Position numbers and translations under genes: made by a program. From assembly GCA_949878435.1 (NCBI GenBank), contig CATLAK010000006.1:62001-126000 (forward strand): a DNA stretch of 64,000 bases, read 5' to 3'. The notes below the pieces were generated by a model, which did not search any database, had not been told where the DNA came from, and saw only the letters and a program-made list of their open reading frames with translations. Shown piece after piece: positions 19,801 through 28,614 of the stretch. How positions within the stretch are numbered: position 1 is the stretch's first letter; the number at the start of each line of letters is the position of its first letter. The stretch comes from an uncultured Lachnospiraceae bacterium (GTDB lineage: Bacteria > Bacillota > Clostridia > Lachnospirales > Lachnospiraceae).

Positions 19801-20323
19801 TAAAGCGATTTTGTATGTAATCTGTAAATCCCCGGTATATGACTTCAAGATCCTTCAGTTTACAGTAAAGCGCTCCCCTTCCCCTTGCATATTCTGTCAG
19901 TTCTCCCACTTGCGTGCTGCTGATACCATACTGCATAAATTCCGAGATAGCGGATTTCACCTCATGGATATACCCTATCTTATTTAAATTCTTCCCGATG
20001 ACGGGCATCTTATCCTTTAGAGATGCTGCCGCTTTGCGAAGTACAAGACTTTTTCCAGTATCATCCAGAACAGGCTTGCTTCCGTATCCAGTCTCCTCAA
20101 AAATACGGTGCGCCAAGCGTCCAAAGCTAAGCACATCAATATTCATGATTCCGCCGCAGCTGCTTGCCTCCACCAGATCCACCTGGGTCTGCATGGTAAA
20201 CTGATCCGGCACCAGAAATAAAAAATCACGGGACGGCTCCCGTCCCGCCCATGCGGTAATATCCTCATGCAGCCGCCTGCTCTTGCCAGCGCCTGAACCT
20301 CCAAAATAAAACTGTAGTCCCAT
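16862..20323 (-). CDS. addB: ATP-dependent helicase/deoxyribonuclease subunit B
   Basis: 1153 aa, partner of AddA. It begins with an intact Walker A GGSGAGKS (residues 8-15). The C-terminal nuclease has VIDYKSGSRKF. The iron-sulfur staple is visible as one Cys near 783 (YAACAYSHF) and three clustered Cys near 1110-1125 (in NPCEQGG, SCTFC and GVCDF). In related AddB proteins the Walker site serves Chi recognition and stability rather than translocation. It starts 55 nt after the HAD gene and belongs to the pepP-HAD-addB-addA unit. Confidence 0.96.
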   Translation of the reverse strand: MGLQFYFGGSGAGKSRRLHEDITAWAGREPSRDFLFLVPDQFTMQTQVDLVEASSCGGIMNIDVLSFGRLAHRIFEETGYGSKPVLDDTGKSLVLRKAAASLKDKMPVIGKNLNKIGYIHEVKSAISEFMQYGISSTQVGELTEYARGRGALYCKLKDLEVIYRGFTDYIQNRFITTEETLELLTRAVEKSKLISGSVIVFDGFTGFTPIQYRLIQELLTLTERVIISITIDIRENPFKIGGEQELFYLSKKTVCDLCRLAEKEQIKRTDDIYIENGPSARFKDNKELAHLEQSLFRYPLQPYGEEHCQNIYLAEALNPADEVRKVSICIKKLVLEEGYCYRDIAVVTGDLETYADYFEREAFVYDIPVFLDRTRGILLNPFIEYIRSALKIVLFDFSYETIFHFLRCGLADFTPEEIDRLENYVLARGIKGKKKWSQAFVRKMNTKSQAKEDEQILLLEELNQTRERFMNQITPLLQKKEKAGEMVRMLYDFIVAGRVQEKLAGYEQYFKDSGELERAREYAQIYRLVMELLEQIVGLLEDEPMSLKEFADILDAGFAEIEVGIIPGSVDRVVVGDMERSRLKQVKILFFLGVNDGNIPKSGTKGGIISDIDREFLQQSGFELAPTPRQQMYIQRLYLYINMTKPSGRLYLSFSRMNSQGKSIRPSYLVEMIKKIYPQLETEKVSAEHTPFEQMIGKRDGLKYLSEGLRDYAAGRKGSLEEEELSILHHLYEEDENYSNYVQKLEDAAFAEYVHKPLAKAVAKALYGSMLENSVSRLEKYAACAYSHFLQYGLMLKEREEFSFEQEDLGNIFHSVLELFAGKLAENNLTWFDFSEEEGDGLLKEALEACTMSYGETVLYSSARYEYMVERMYRILKRTIRTLKAQLKEGDFVPDSFEMSFSKVESLDAVNISLSEAERMKLRGRIDRIDTYEDENHVYVKVIDYKSGSRKFDLAALYYGLQLQLVVYMNVAAEITGKKHPDKEIVPAALLYYHVSDPMIKVEEELGAEEINKEILKQLRTTGIVSEDEKVVRLLDKNFSEKSTVVPVERKKDGSFSLRSSTIAREDYDIVSKFVNHKIRQFGRQILDGNIAVNPCEQGGKQSCTFCAYKGVCDFEEKVPGYQTRIFAELPEEELLQKMQEELQEENGFLQSE

Positions 20324-20378
20324 ATCAGCCTTCCCGTTCTTTCTTGCTTTTATTAAATCAAAATTTATTTTTATAAAC

Positions 20379-21188
20379 TTACAGGAATGGAATCATCTCC
20401 CTGACAGACGCGAAAATCAGATGCGGCAGGATTTCTGACGTCTCCACATCTTTCATTCCAGCTTCTCCGCTCAGTACAAGAATGCCTGTATAGCCGTTGT
20501 TGACACCAGCGGCTACATCTGTATAGAGACGGTCGCCTACCATGGCGGTCTCTTCTTTCGATACCCCTGCCCTTGCTGCCAGATAATCCATGATATCCCC
20601 ATTGGGTTTCCCAACAATATGATCCGGATATCGAAACGCCGACGCATAAATAAATGCATGTATCGCCCCCGCATCAGGAATAAATCCCGTCTCCGTAGGA
20701 CAATTGTAGTCTGGATGTGTGGAAATGTAGGGGAGTCCCTCTCTTACCAGATCACATACCCTGCACATCTTGGCATAAGTAAGGGTAGTGTCGAACCCCA
20801 CTACAACCACTTCTGGCATTTCTTCGTCAAGGCAAATCCCTTCCTGCAAGAACTCCTTTCTTAACAGTTCATTGCCCAGCAGATAGACCTTTCTTCCCTG
20901 AAATTCCTTTTTCAGATAGGCGATTGTCGCCTGCCCGGATGTCACGATTTTTGACGTATCCACATCAAGTCCCATTCTTCCCAGCTTCTCCACGTATGCC
21001 TGCGGATTCTTAGAAGAATTGTTGGTAAGGAAAACATACTGTTTTCCTGCTTTCTCCACCGCCTCTAAAAAATCTCTTGCACCGTCTATCCAGCGATTTC
21101 CCAAATAGATCGTTCCATCCATATCCAATGCAAAACAGTTGATTTTTTTTAAAATTGACTGTTCATCCCTATCAATCTCTGGTATCAT
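20379..21188 (-). CDS. NagD-like HAD-superfamily phosphatase
   Basis: 269 aa, cytoplasmic sugar-phosphate or nucleotide phosphatase type. The HAD motif I is FALDMDGTIYLGN (nucleophile and acid Asp), motif II FLTNNSSKN, and motif IV AMVGDRLYTDVAAG. The C2-type cap between them and the HPDYNCPTETGFIPDAGA segment mark the NagD/p-nitrophenylphosphatase group. The reading frame is open to 21299 but overlaps pepP. AAAGGA 7 nt before ATG 21188 supports that start. Substrate not predictable. Confidence 0.9.
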   Translation of the reverse strand: MIPEIDRDEQSILKKINCFALDMDGTIYLGNRWIDGARDFLEAVEKAGKQYVFLTNNSSKNPQAYVEKLGRMGLDVDTSKIVTSGQATIAYLKKEFQGRKVYLLGNELLRKEFLQEGICLDEEMPEVVVVGFDTTLTYAKMCRVCDLVREGLPYISTHPDYNCPTETGFIPDAGAIHAFIYASAFRYPDHIVGKPNGDIMDYLAARAGVSKEETAMVGDRLYTDVAAGVNNGYTGILVLSGEAGMKDVETSEILPHLIFASVREMIPFL

Positions 21189-21207
21189 TGCCTGTCCTTT
21201 CCTGCCT

Positions 21208-23034
21208 TTAAATCTCCCTTGTAGCCTCCTTAAGCCAGTCAAGTTCTTCTCCCTCGAAATAAGGTTCCAATTTTTCAAATACCTCCTTGTGGTAAGCATT
21301 AAGCCGCACTCTGTCCGTCTCCGTAAGAAGAGAACAATCTACTCCGTCAAGATCAAACGGTACACAGGTCAGATCCTCAAAATGCAGAAACTGTCCATAC
21401 TCATTTGCCTCCCCTTTTCTGCAAAGAAGCGCATTTTCCAATCTGATTCCATGGCTTCCTTCTATATAAATGCCAGGTTCATCAGTGGTAACCATTCCTT
21501 CCTCTAAAACCGCATTATCCTGATAGTCCGGAAGCAGCTTCCACCTAAAGCTGTTTGGACCCTCATGCACGCTGAGCAGGTAGCCAACCCCATGACCAGT
21601 TCCATGCTTATAGTCAAGTCCTCTTTCCCAAAAAACCTGCCTTGCTAAAACATCCAGATTGATACCCCTGCATCCATGGAGAAACTTGCTGTTTTTAAGG
21701 TTCAATAATGCCCGGAGCACCAGCGTAAAGTGTTCCTTCATTTCCTTGGTGACTTCTCCTAACACGAAGGTTCTTGTAATATCCGTAGACCCCTCCAGAT
21801 AATGTCCTCCACTGTCCACCAGCAGCATCCCTTCTGGTCGGATTTCCTCACAAGCCTCTTCTTTGGCACTGTAATGTGCAAGCGCCGCATTCGCACCGTA
21901 CGCACAGATGGTTGCGAAACTTGGCTCCACAAAGTGCGCAGCCTTCTTACGCAGTTCTTCCAGATACGCAGCGGCGCTCACCTCTGTCAGGGGAATCCTC
22001 CCCACATTCTTTTTCAGCCAATACATAAAGTGCGTAACTGCCACGCCATCCCACAAATGGGATTTTCTCAAATTCTCCATCTCCGTCTGATTCTTGACTG
22101 CTTTCATCATCGTTGTAGGATTTGGTTTATCGATTACAGACACATCCCCAGAAAGCCCTTTCATCAGTCTGGCACTTGCACGCCCTTTGCAAAGCAATAC
22201 CTTCTTCTCATGAATCTGCGCAATATAATCATAGAAGTCCTCATAAAAACAAAGCGTTACACCATTTTCCTCAAGATACCGGCAAAGCTCCTTTGTCCAG
22301 ATTTCCTCTCCGCCTTCTGGTCCTTTATCAGATGCCTCCTTTGCAAAAAGCAATACTTGATCCATCGTAACCGCTACATACGAAAGCACCACTGGACAAC
22401 TCTCCACATCATTTCCTCTGACATTCAAAAGCCACGCAATATCATCCAGAGAGGTAAGAATATGCACATCTGCTCCTTCCTCTTTCATCTTATCCCGTAC
22501 CCGCCCTATTTTACTTAAGGCGCTCTCTCCGCTGTAGCATGCTTCCAAAATAGATACAGGATGATGTATCAGAGCTGGGCGGTCCTGCCATATCTCCTCT
22601 GCCAGATCCTTGTCCCAGATGATTTTTCCGTGTTTTTTGTTCAAAATTTCCTCATAAACATCCGCATCATCTGCCTTCACCACTCTGCCGTCAAATCCTA
22701 AGTTTTCCCCCTCTTTCAGCATCCTTTCAAGATACTGGGGAATGGTAGGCACACCCGCCTCCCCCATCTTCATAAGTTTTATTTCCGTACCTGCAAGTTC
22801 CTTTGCCGCCTGAATAAAATACCTTCCATCCGTAAAAAGAGCCGCTTCCTCCTCCGTCACCACCAAAGTTCCCGCCGAACCGGTGAAACCGCTGAAATAT
22901 TTCCTCACCATAAAAAAACTGCTGACATATTCACTGTCGTGATAATCCGACGTGGAAATCAAATAGCAGTTTATGGAAGCTTTCTGCATGCTCTTTCTTA
23001 AATTACGTAACCGTTCTTCTATCATCGCTGTCAT
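21208..23034 (-). CDS. pepP: Xaa-Pro aminopeptidase (M24B), long form
   Basis: 608 aa. It removes N-terminal residues that precede proline and needs two metal ions. The metal ligands are present in the C-terminal pita-bread domain: Asp in VDSGGHYLEGSTDITRTF (two Asp), His in KHGTGHGVGY, Glu in TDEPGIYIEG and Glu in IRLENALL. Two creatinase-like N-domains and the C-terminal extension match the roughly 600-aa eukaryote-like form common in Clostridia. ATG 23034 follows GGAGA at 9 nt. It is the first gene of the pepP-HAD-addB-addA unit. Confidence 0.93.
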   Translation of the reverse strand: MTAMIEERLRNLRKSMQKASINCYLISTSDYHDSEYVSSFFMVRKYFSGFTGSAGTLVVTEEEAALFTDGRYFIQAAKELAGTEIKLMKMGEAGVPTIPQYLERMLKEGENLGFDGRVVKADDADVYEEILNKKHGKIIWDKDLAEEIWQDRPALIHHPVSILEACYSGESALSKIGRVRDKMKEEGADVHILTSLDDIAWLLNVRGNDVESCPVVLSYVAVTMDQVLLFAKEASDKGPEGGEEIWTKELCRYLEENGVTLCFYEDFYDYIAQIHEKKVLLCKGRASARLMKGLSGDVSVIDKPNPTTMMKAVKNQTEMENLRKSHLWDGVAVTHFMYWLKKNVGRIPLTEVSAAAYLEELRKKAAHFVEPSFATICAYGANAALAHYSAKEEACEEIRPEGMLLVDSGGHYLEGSTDITRTFVLGEVTKEMKEHFTLVLRALLNLKNSKFLHGCRGINLDVLARQVFWERGLDYKHGTGHGVGYLLSVHEGPNSFRWKLLPDYQDNAVLEEGMVTTDEPGIYIEGSHGIRLENALLCRKGEANEYGQFLHFEDLTCVPFDLDGVDCSLLTETDRVRLNAYHKEVFEKLEPYFEGEELDWLKEATREI

Positions 23035-23061
23035 TGTATGCACTCTCCTTTTCCTCCCTAT

Positions 23062-23090
23062 AGTATAGCGCATGTAGGGGGAAGAAACAA
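23062..23090 (-). promoter_or_regulatory. Sigma-A promoter of the pepP-addBA operon
   Basis: On the minus strand TTGTTT (23085-23090), 17 bp, TATACT (23062-23067). The predicted start is about 20 nt before the ribosome site of pepP. Confidence 0.6.
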
Positions 23091-23144
23091 TGGGGTTGTC
23101 TTTGAAGGGGGGCTTTGAAGGATGTTTTTGCTAGGTGGAAGACC

Positions 23145-23410
23145 GGGGGAGGAAATGGGGAGGGGCTGGGGTATCATGCACTGTTACGGGACTATGTACG
23201 TCGATAAGAATGGCTAAACAGCCCTTTATTTGCTGTAGAGGACGGACGCAAACGGCGTATTGACCCATCCATGGGTCAAGCTACGCCTTCGGCGGACCTC
23301 CTGTCCGCCGATTGCTGGGTATTTGATAGGGCTGTTAAGCCATTCTAATCGCCGCACATAAGCTCCCGTAACAGTGCATGATACCCCAGCCCCTCCCCAT
23401 TTCCTCCCCC
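23145..23410. repeat. 266-bp fold-back element with 47-bp perfect arms
   Basis: The arms 23145-23191 and 23364-23410 are perfect reverse complements. Pairing continues imperfectly inward through AATGGCTAAACAGCCC on the left and GGGCTGTTAAGCCATT on the right. The centre holds two more hairpins: TTGACCCAT/ATGGGTCAA (about 23260-23279), enclosed by GGCGTA/TACGCC, and GGCGGAC/GTCCGCC (23291-23309). No ORF fits. It lies between spoVAE and the pepP promoter. Its core differs from the two related elements near 54 and 58 kb, though the architecture is similar. Confidence 0.85.
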
Positions 23411-23659
23411 TCCTCGGCAGCCTTTCAATCAATTGAATCCTCTATTCTAATTTCATGATTTTACGAAAGATCAAAGGACAACTAGAATGAGTCCACATTG
23501 TCATAGGTTGTTTTGCCTTAGCAGATGGCATCGGATTCCGAACCGGCGGGATTTGTGGCAGGGACACTCAGCCCTGGTGCGGCAGGACAGCAGCAGCGTA
23601 TGGCTGGCGGCAGGCTGCGTACAGCGTGGGGATAGAGGCGACCTGCCCGCAGCCCGCTC
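23411..23659. other. Intergenic, no feature recognised
   Basis: Between the fold-back element and the spoVAE stop codon I see no ORF with a ribosome site and no clear terminator with a T-run. A reading frame on the plus strand here runs antisense into spoVAE and is judged spurious. Confidence 0.5.
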
Positions 23660-24016
23660 CTACTTCTTCATCTTGGGATTGAATATGAGGCTTGCCAAAT
23701 ACCCGAAAATCAGCGCTGCCGACGTCCCCACCGCTCCGGCCTTAAAGCCGCCGGAAAACAGTCCCATAAATCCTTCCTGGTCAACTGCCTCCTTAACGCC
23801 CTTCATCAATACATTTCCAAATCCAAGTAAGGGGACCGATGCCCCTGCGCCTGCAAACTCCACAAATGGCTGGTACCAGCCAAACACCCCAATTACAGCT
23901 CCCAGACAGACCAAAAGCACCATGATTCTGCCGGGCATCATTTTCGTCTTTTCCAATAAAATCTGAACAAGGGCACAAATCAGCCCTCCTACCCAGAATG
24001 CATTAAAATAATCCAT
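23660..24016 (-). CDS. spoVAE: Stage V sporulation protein AE
   Basis: 118 aa inner-membrane protein of the forespore channel that takes up dipicolinic acid (DPA) during sporulation and releases it in germination. Family sequence is clear: FWVGGLICALVQILL, PGRIMVLLVCLGAVIGVFGWY, FAGAGASVPLLGFGN and a final GAVGTSAALIFGYLASLIF helix. ATG 24016 with GGAGG at 6 nt is preferred to the open frame up to 24064. It stands alone, more than 5 kb from the other spoVA genes in this window, with its own sigma-G-like promoter. Confidence 0.93.
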   Translation of the reverse strand: MDYFNAFWVGGLICALVQILLEKTKMMPGRIMVLLVCLGAVIGVFGWYQPFVEFAGAGASVPLLGFGNVLMKGVKEAVDQEGFMGLFSGGFKAGAVGTSAALIFGYLASLIFNPKMKK

Positions 24017-24067
24017 CATCGTCCTCCATATCCGTGGCAGCTTTGCTGCCAGAATTTTTTTCATGGA

Positions 24068-24096
24068 TTATTATGTGCATTTTTCCGTCGGCTATA
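24068..24096 (-). promoter_or_regulatory. Sigma-G-like promoter of spoVAE
   Basis: On the minus strand GTATA (24092-24096), 17 bp, CATAATA (24068-24074). This fits the forespore sigma-G pattern GHATR - 17/18 - CATNHTA known from Bacillus. Confidence 0.6.
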
Positions 24097-24125
24097 CTGC
24101 ATTTTCTTTTACTGCAGCATCACAC

Positions 24126-24854
24126 CTAAACAAAAAACTCTCTGTTTATTTCGGAGACCTCCATAATCTTTTCTGCGTGCTGCTTTCCCACGCAAGTCTT
24201 CTTGTATCTGCCGACCACGTCATAGTTGTCCCACATATGCATAGGAAAAACCTTTTTTGCAGACACCTTTTGTAAAAAATAGTCCATACCGAAGAAGCAG
24301 CCTGCACCAAGCCTTGGATCCAGCACCACGAATGCAATATCAAATGTTTTGCCTGCTATCCGGTCTATCTCCTTTCGGTATGCGCTCTCCATCTGTCTGT
24401 TCCAAGAAGCAGATTCTCCTTCCCAGTACCAATGGTTCAAATCTCCGGCATGATAAACGGAAATACCTTCTATATACACGAGAAAAGCAACCCCCTGGTC
24501 CGTGGACCGGAGGGTCTCAATCTTAAAGTTCTCTTCCGCACATGCATACACAGCGCCGCCTTTCATACGCACCATTCTTTGCAAAATGCTTGGCTCCATG
24601 CCTTTGCGCTCTAAATACTTTTCATTCAGTTTAATATCGCTTCCAACAAAATAACGAGTGTTTTTTGAAATTTGTTCTGCCCACTGCAAGGTTTTCAGTT
24701 GAAAATGATCCTGATGCTTATGGCTGGCAAATACAATCAGCTGTTTCTTTTTAGGAGGTGTATAAATATCCGGTACACAATCATCAAAGATAAGCACATA
24801 TCGTTCCAGTTCCACTGCAAAACCGCTGTGATGCAGATAGATTATATTGGCCAT
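24126..24854 (-). CDS. Metallo-beta-lactamase-fold hydrolase (UlaG-like)
   Basis: 242 aa, cytoplasmic. The metal-binding motif is SHKHQDHF near residue 44 (H-x-H-x-D-H), with later ligands in YHAGDLNHW and PMHMWDNYD. The short form with few insertions matches the beta-lactamase-like group that includes UlaG. Substrate unknown. Its ATG overlaps the last 13 nt of the GH31 gene, so the two are translationally coupled; a role beside glucoside breakdown is inference. Confidence 0.85.
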   Translation of the reverse strand: MANIIYLHHSGFAVELERYVLIFDDCVPDIYTPPKKKQLIVFASHKHQDHFQLKTLQWAEQISKNTRYFVGSDIKLNEKYLERKGMEPSILQRMVRMKGGAVYACAEENFKIETLRSTDQGVAFLVYIEGISVYHAGDLNHWYWEGESASWNRQMESAYRKEIDRIAGKTFDIAFVVLDPRLGAGCFFGMDYFLQKVSAKKVFPMHMWDNYDVVGRYKKTCVGKQHAEKIMEVSEINREFFV

Positions 24855-27145
24855 ATCATTTTCCTTGTCTTGACTTCCATCCGCACATACGGGCGATAGC
24901 CCTCATGTATTTTTTCCACTTCCACGTGTCCGTCCTTGCTCCTGATCTGATATTCATTAAAGGCTCCCTGCCGGTATGCGAAATCCTCACCATTATCCTG
25001 ATAATGCCAGCAGGTCCCTTCTCCAGGGTATGCCTCTAAGATCAGAAGGGCATCCTTATCCTCTCCTACGTGTGTTCTCACCGGATATTTAGGAATGACA
25101 GCACCTTCCTTTACATAAATAGGGCACAAATCTAACGGCGCTGTCCTGACAAAAAAGGTTTTCCCTTCTTTCTGTTCTCCGGTCCAGTAATCATACCAAG
25201 TGCCTTCCGGAAGATAAACCAGCTTTTCCCTTGCCCCTTGTTCCACCACCGGCGCAATGAGCATTCTGTCGCCCAGCATAAATTCATCGTTCCTGTTCTT
25301 AACATTTTCGTCCCCTTCAAATTCCAAAACAAGCGGACGTATCATGGGAATCCCCGTCACTTCACATTCATGCATCAAATCATAGAGATAAGGAAGCAGT
25401 TCATAGCGTAGGTTCAAATACTTCCTGCTGATAGAAAGAACCTCTTCCCCAAACTGCCAGGGCTCCTGCGCCCTGCATCCCTTGGCGCAATGATCCCTGA
25501 AAAGCGGAGAAAAGCATCCTAACTGCATCCATCTTGCAAACAACTCCGGCGTACAGTCGCTGCCGAAGCCACCCACATCTGTCCCAATGAAATTCATGCC
25601 TGACATACCTAAATTGCACATCTGGGGAATTGCCATTCGGATATGAGACCAAATGCTATGATTATCACCAGTCCATCCGGTAGTATACTTCTGGGAACCG
25701 CTGTAACATGCTCTGGTAATTACAAAAGGGCGCTTGCCGGTCAGTTCTTTCCATCCTTCATAAGTTGCTTTTGCCATATTATGCCCATAAATGTTGTGTA
25801 TCTGCCCATGCGTTGCCTGCTCCTCCTCATCCGAAAAGACTACATCCTCCGGTAAAGGACCTCTGAAACTTGCCGGTTCGTTCATATCATTCCAGACGCC
25901 TGAAACCCCCATATCAATCAGAAACTTCTGCTTTTCGCCCCACCATCTGCGCACCTCGGGTTTACCAAAGTCAGGATATACGGCATCCCCCGGCCATACC
26001 TCATTGACATAGATTTCTCCCTCTGGTGTCTTTGCAAAATATCCCTTCCTGACACCTTCCTCATAGATATCATAATCCTTCTCCACTTTTACGCCGGGGT
26101 CAATGATAGTCACTGCCTTGATACCCGCCTCTTTGAAATCTGCAATTACCTTTGCGCCATCCTCATAAGTTTCTTTATTCCACGTAAACACCTTATAGTT
26201 ATCCATATAATCGATGTCAAAATGTATGCAGTCACAGGGAAGATCGTACTTCTTCATCCCTGCAGCGATGCTGCGGATCTCCTCCTCCGACTCATACCCC
26301 CATCTGGACTGATGAAATCCCAAGGTCCAAAGCTGCTGCATAGGCGGTCTTCCGGTCAGCCATGTGTAGCCGGATATTACTTCCTTAAGGTATTCTCCTC
26401 CGATAAAGTAATAGTCCAGATTTCCAGCATCTGCGCCGAACACATAATATGCGTCAGATTCCTTTCCAAGATCAAAGTATGTTTTATTATGATTGTCAAA
26501 GAAAATACCATAAGCCCCCTTTTCTTTTGACACAAGCATAAAAGGAATGCTCTTATATAAAGATTTAAAATTATCCTCATGGGGATCCGGTATATCTGAA
26601 TTCCACATTTCATATGCATAGTGCCTTTTATTCAGAACACCCGCTTTATCTCCAAGACCATAAACACAGTCCTTCGCATCAAAACTCCTGATTTCCTGCA
26701 CACGGTAATCCGCGACTGCCCTTCCCGATGCTTCGTGCCCTTCTTTCGCCAAAAGCTGTAATGCCGCCTGGCTGGGCGCATCATTCCTTTTTCTTCCTCC
26801 CCTGTAGGCGAGGCTTAGGGGCATTCCCTCCCGATTGTAAAAATCCACGGCAAAATTATCATCGACTATTGCAGTCAAGAATTTTGTCCTAATGACGACC
26901 CCGGATTCCTCCCATGACACACTTTCCAGTTTTCCGGTTTCCAAATTTTTCCCCTGGTTCAGCCGCTTTCCCAGCTCCCCTTCAATGGCTCTGGTGCGAT
27001 GCCCCATACCGGTATAGTCAATAAAAACATTAAAAATGTGATCTGCAATCACCTCCACGCAGGGTTCCTCTCCTGCCCGACTGCCTTCATACTGAAAATA
27101 GACCTTCTGCCCCTCTACGCGATATTCCTTTAATTTCTGATACAT
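24842..27145 (-). CDS. Glycoside hydrolase family 31 alpha-glucosidase
   Basis: 767 aa with no signal peptide, so intracellular. GH31 signature: nucleophile Asp in GVWNDMNEPASF near residue 415 and acid/base Asp in TGWTGDNHSIWSH near 495. Also seen: WTLGFHQSRWGYES, CDCIHFDIDYMD, and GTDVGGFGSDCTPELFARWMQLG. The C-terminal beta domain includes PEGTWYDYWTGE. It releases glucose from the non-reducing ends of alpha-glucosides; alpha-1,4 versus 1,6 or xyloside use is not decided. GGAGG stands 5 nt before ATG 27145. Confidence 0.93.
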   Translation of the reverse strand: MYQKLKEYRVEGQKVYFQYEGSRAGEEPCVEVIADHIFNVFIDYTGMGHRTRAIEGELGKRLNQGKNLETGKLESVSWEESGVVIRTKFLTAIVDDNFAVDFYNREGMPLSLAYRGGRKRNDAPSQAALQLLAKEGHEASGRAVADYRVQEIRSFDAKDCVYGLGDKAGVLNKRHYAYEMWNSDIPDPHEDNFKSLYKSIPFMLVSKEKGAYGIFFDNHNKTYFDLGKESDAYYVFGADAGNLDYYFIGGEYLKEVISGYTWLTGRPPMQQLWTLGFHQSRWGYESEEEIRSIAAGMKKYDLPCDCIHFDIDYMDNYKVFTWNKETYEDGAKVIADFKEAGIKAVTIIDPGVKVEKDYDIYEEGVRKGYFAKTPEGEIYVNEVWPGDAVYPDFGKPEVRRWWGEKQKFLIDMGVSGVWNDMNEPASFRGPLPEDVVFSDEEEQATHGQIHNIYGHNMAKATYEGWKELTGKRPFVITRACYSGSQKYTTGWTGDNHSIWSHIRMAIPQMCNLGMSGMNFIGTDVGGFGSDCTPELFARWMQLGCFSPLFRDHCAKGCRAQEPWQFGEEVLSISRKYLNLRYELLPYLYDLMHECEVTGIPMIRPLVLEFEGDENVKNRNDEFMLGDRMLIAPVVEQGAREKLVYLPEGTWYDYWTGEQKEGKTFFVRTAPLDLCPIYVKEGAVIPKYPVRTHVGEDKDALLILEAYPGEGTCWHYQDNGEDFAYRQGAFNEYQIRSKDGHVEVEKIHEGYRPYVRMEVKTRKMIWPI

Positions 27146-27217
27146 CTTCTCCTCCATTCCGCAATACCCAGCTGCATCAGCTGCCTCCCACAGTCTCCTC
27201 CGACTGCGCTTTGCCTC

Positions 27218-28111
27218 CTATTTTTTATCTGGCAGCTGCACTAAAATAACCGCTCCAAACACCAAGGCACATCCAAGTAATTCCTTTCTACTCAGCGCCT
27301 GTCCCAAAATCACCCATCCTGCCAGCATGGAAACCACTGACTCCATAGATAGAATCAGGGAAGCGACCGTAGGATCCAAATCCTTCTGTCCGATAATCTG
27401 CAAGGTATACGCCACACCACAGGACATAATTCCCGCATAGGCAAGAGGCATAATTCCGCTGATAAAGCTGCTGATTTCCGGTTTTTCAAAGATTAATGCC
27501 AGTATCCCGCTCAGCATTCCTGCCACAAAAAACTGAATACAGGAAAGTTCCACACCGTCTGCCTTGGGCGAAAAATAATCAATCACCAGTATATGTACAG
27601 CAAACAAAATGGCACATACAAATACATAAGCGTCTCCTCTTCCAAGCGCCAGTTCCTCATTCACGCATAAAAGGTACATACCGATTGCCGCAATCACTGC
27701 ACCGATCCATACCTTCCCCGATACCCTTTTTTTTAAAAAAATACCCATCACCGGCACGATAATGATGTAGAGTGTGGTGATAAATCCCGCTTTGCCCACC
27801 GTCGTATACTGGATTCCGATCTGCTGACTTAAAGATGCCACACCAAGCGCTATCCCACAGCAGATACCGCCTTTAAACGTAATGGAAGCACCCGCCCGGG
27901 GAATTCCTTTATCCTTATCCTTCTTCCTGCGGACCAGCACCAGCGGCAAAAGTACCGTACCGCCTAAAAGGAACCTTGCCCCATTAAAAGATAAAGGTCC
28001 CATATAGTCCATGCCCACGCTTTGTGCCACAAAAGCCACTCCCCAGATTGTAGCTGCCAAAAGCAGTAAAAGACTGCTCGTCATAGATTTCTTTCTCATT
28101 TGTGTACTCAT
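27218..28111 (-). CDS. EamA/DMT-family transporter
   Basis: 297 aa with ten predicted membrane helices in two EamA repeats (LAATIWGVAFVAQS at the start of the first, AYAGIMSCGVAYTLQIIGQ and VSMLAGWVILGQALSRKELLG in the second). Family members export or import amino acids, nucleotides or other metabolites; the substrate is unknown. The ATG overlaps the aroK stop (ATGA at 28108-28111), so it is coupled to aroK. Confidence 0.9.
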   Translation of the reverse strand: MSTQMRKKSMTSSLLLLLAATIWGVAFVAQSVGMDYMGPLSFNGARFLLGGTVLLPLVLVRRKKDKDKGIPRAGASITFKGGICCGIALGVASLSQQIGIQYTTVGKAGFITTLYIIIVPVMGIFLKKRVSGKVWIGAVIAAIGMYLLCVNEELALGRGDAYVFVCAILFAVHILVIDYFSPKADGVELSCIQFFVAGMLSGILALIFEKPEISSFISGIMPLAYAGIMSCGVAYTLQIIGQKDLDPTVASLILSMESVVSMLAGWVILGQALSRKELLGCALVFGAVILVQLPDKK

Positions 28112-28614
28112 GCCTTAACACTTTCTGCTATTTCTTCCATCACATCCCTGATTTCCCTGCCTGTGCATGTGACCACAATGTCCGCATACTTTTCATACAA
28201 GGGAATCCTTTCCTCATAAAGTTCCCGTAAGGTCATCCCTTCCTTCAGGACAACGCCTCTCTCGTTGAGATCCCCCAGCCGCTCCTGCAATTCCTCAAAA
28301 GCAAGCTTCAAATACACAATCTGCCCCATTTCCTTAAAATGAGCCATTGCCTGCGCGCCATAAACTGCACTTCCTCCCGTTGCGATCACAGCACACTTAG
28401 GTCTAATAGATGCATTTATTTCATTTTCAAGCATCACAAAACCTGCTTCACCCCTCTCTTCGATCAACTGGTGCAGCAGTTTCTGACACTTTTCCTGAAT
28501 GACCAGATCGCAGTCGACAAACTGCCGCCCCAGCTTTTTTGCAAGGACCACGCCTACCGTGCTTTTCCCTGAGCCAGGCATTCCGATCAATATGATATTC
28601 TTCTTATCTTTCAT
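28108..28614 (-). CDS. aroK: Shikimate kinase
   Basis: 168 aa, cytoplasmic, fifth step of the shikimate pathway. Walker A GMPGSGKST (residues 11-19), shikimate-binding DCDLVIQ, and the ATGGSAVY loop matching the family GGG site. LID region LNERGVVLKEG with Arg. Starts 1 nt after ridA. No other aro genes are near, so it stands apart from the main aromatic pathway genes. Confidence 0.92.
   Translation of the reverse strand: MKDKKNIILIGMPGSGKSTVGVVLAKKLGRQFVDCDLVIQEKCQKLLHQLIEERGEAGFVMLENEINASIRPKCAVIATGGSAVYGAQAMAHFKEMGQIVYLKLAFEELQERLGDLNERGVVLKEGMTLRELYEERIPLYEKYADIVVTCTGREIRDVMEEIAESVKA

Noticed and set aside
23487..23966. Plus-strand 159-aa frame across the spoVAE region
   Set aside because: Antisense to spoVAE, with no ribosome site and no family resemblance.
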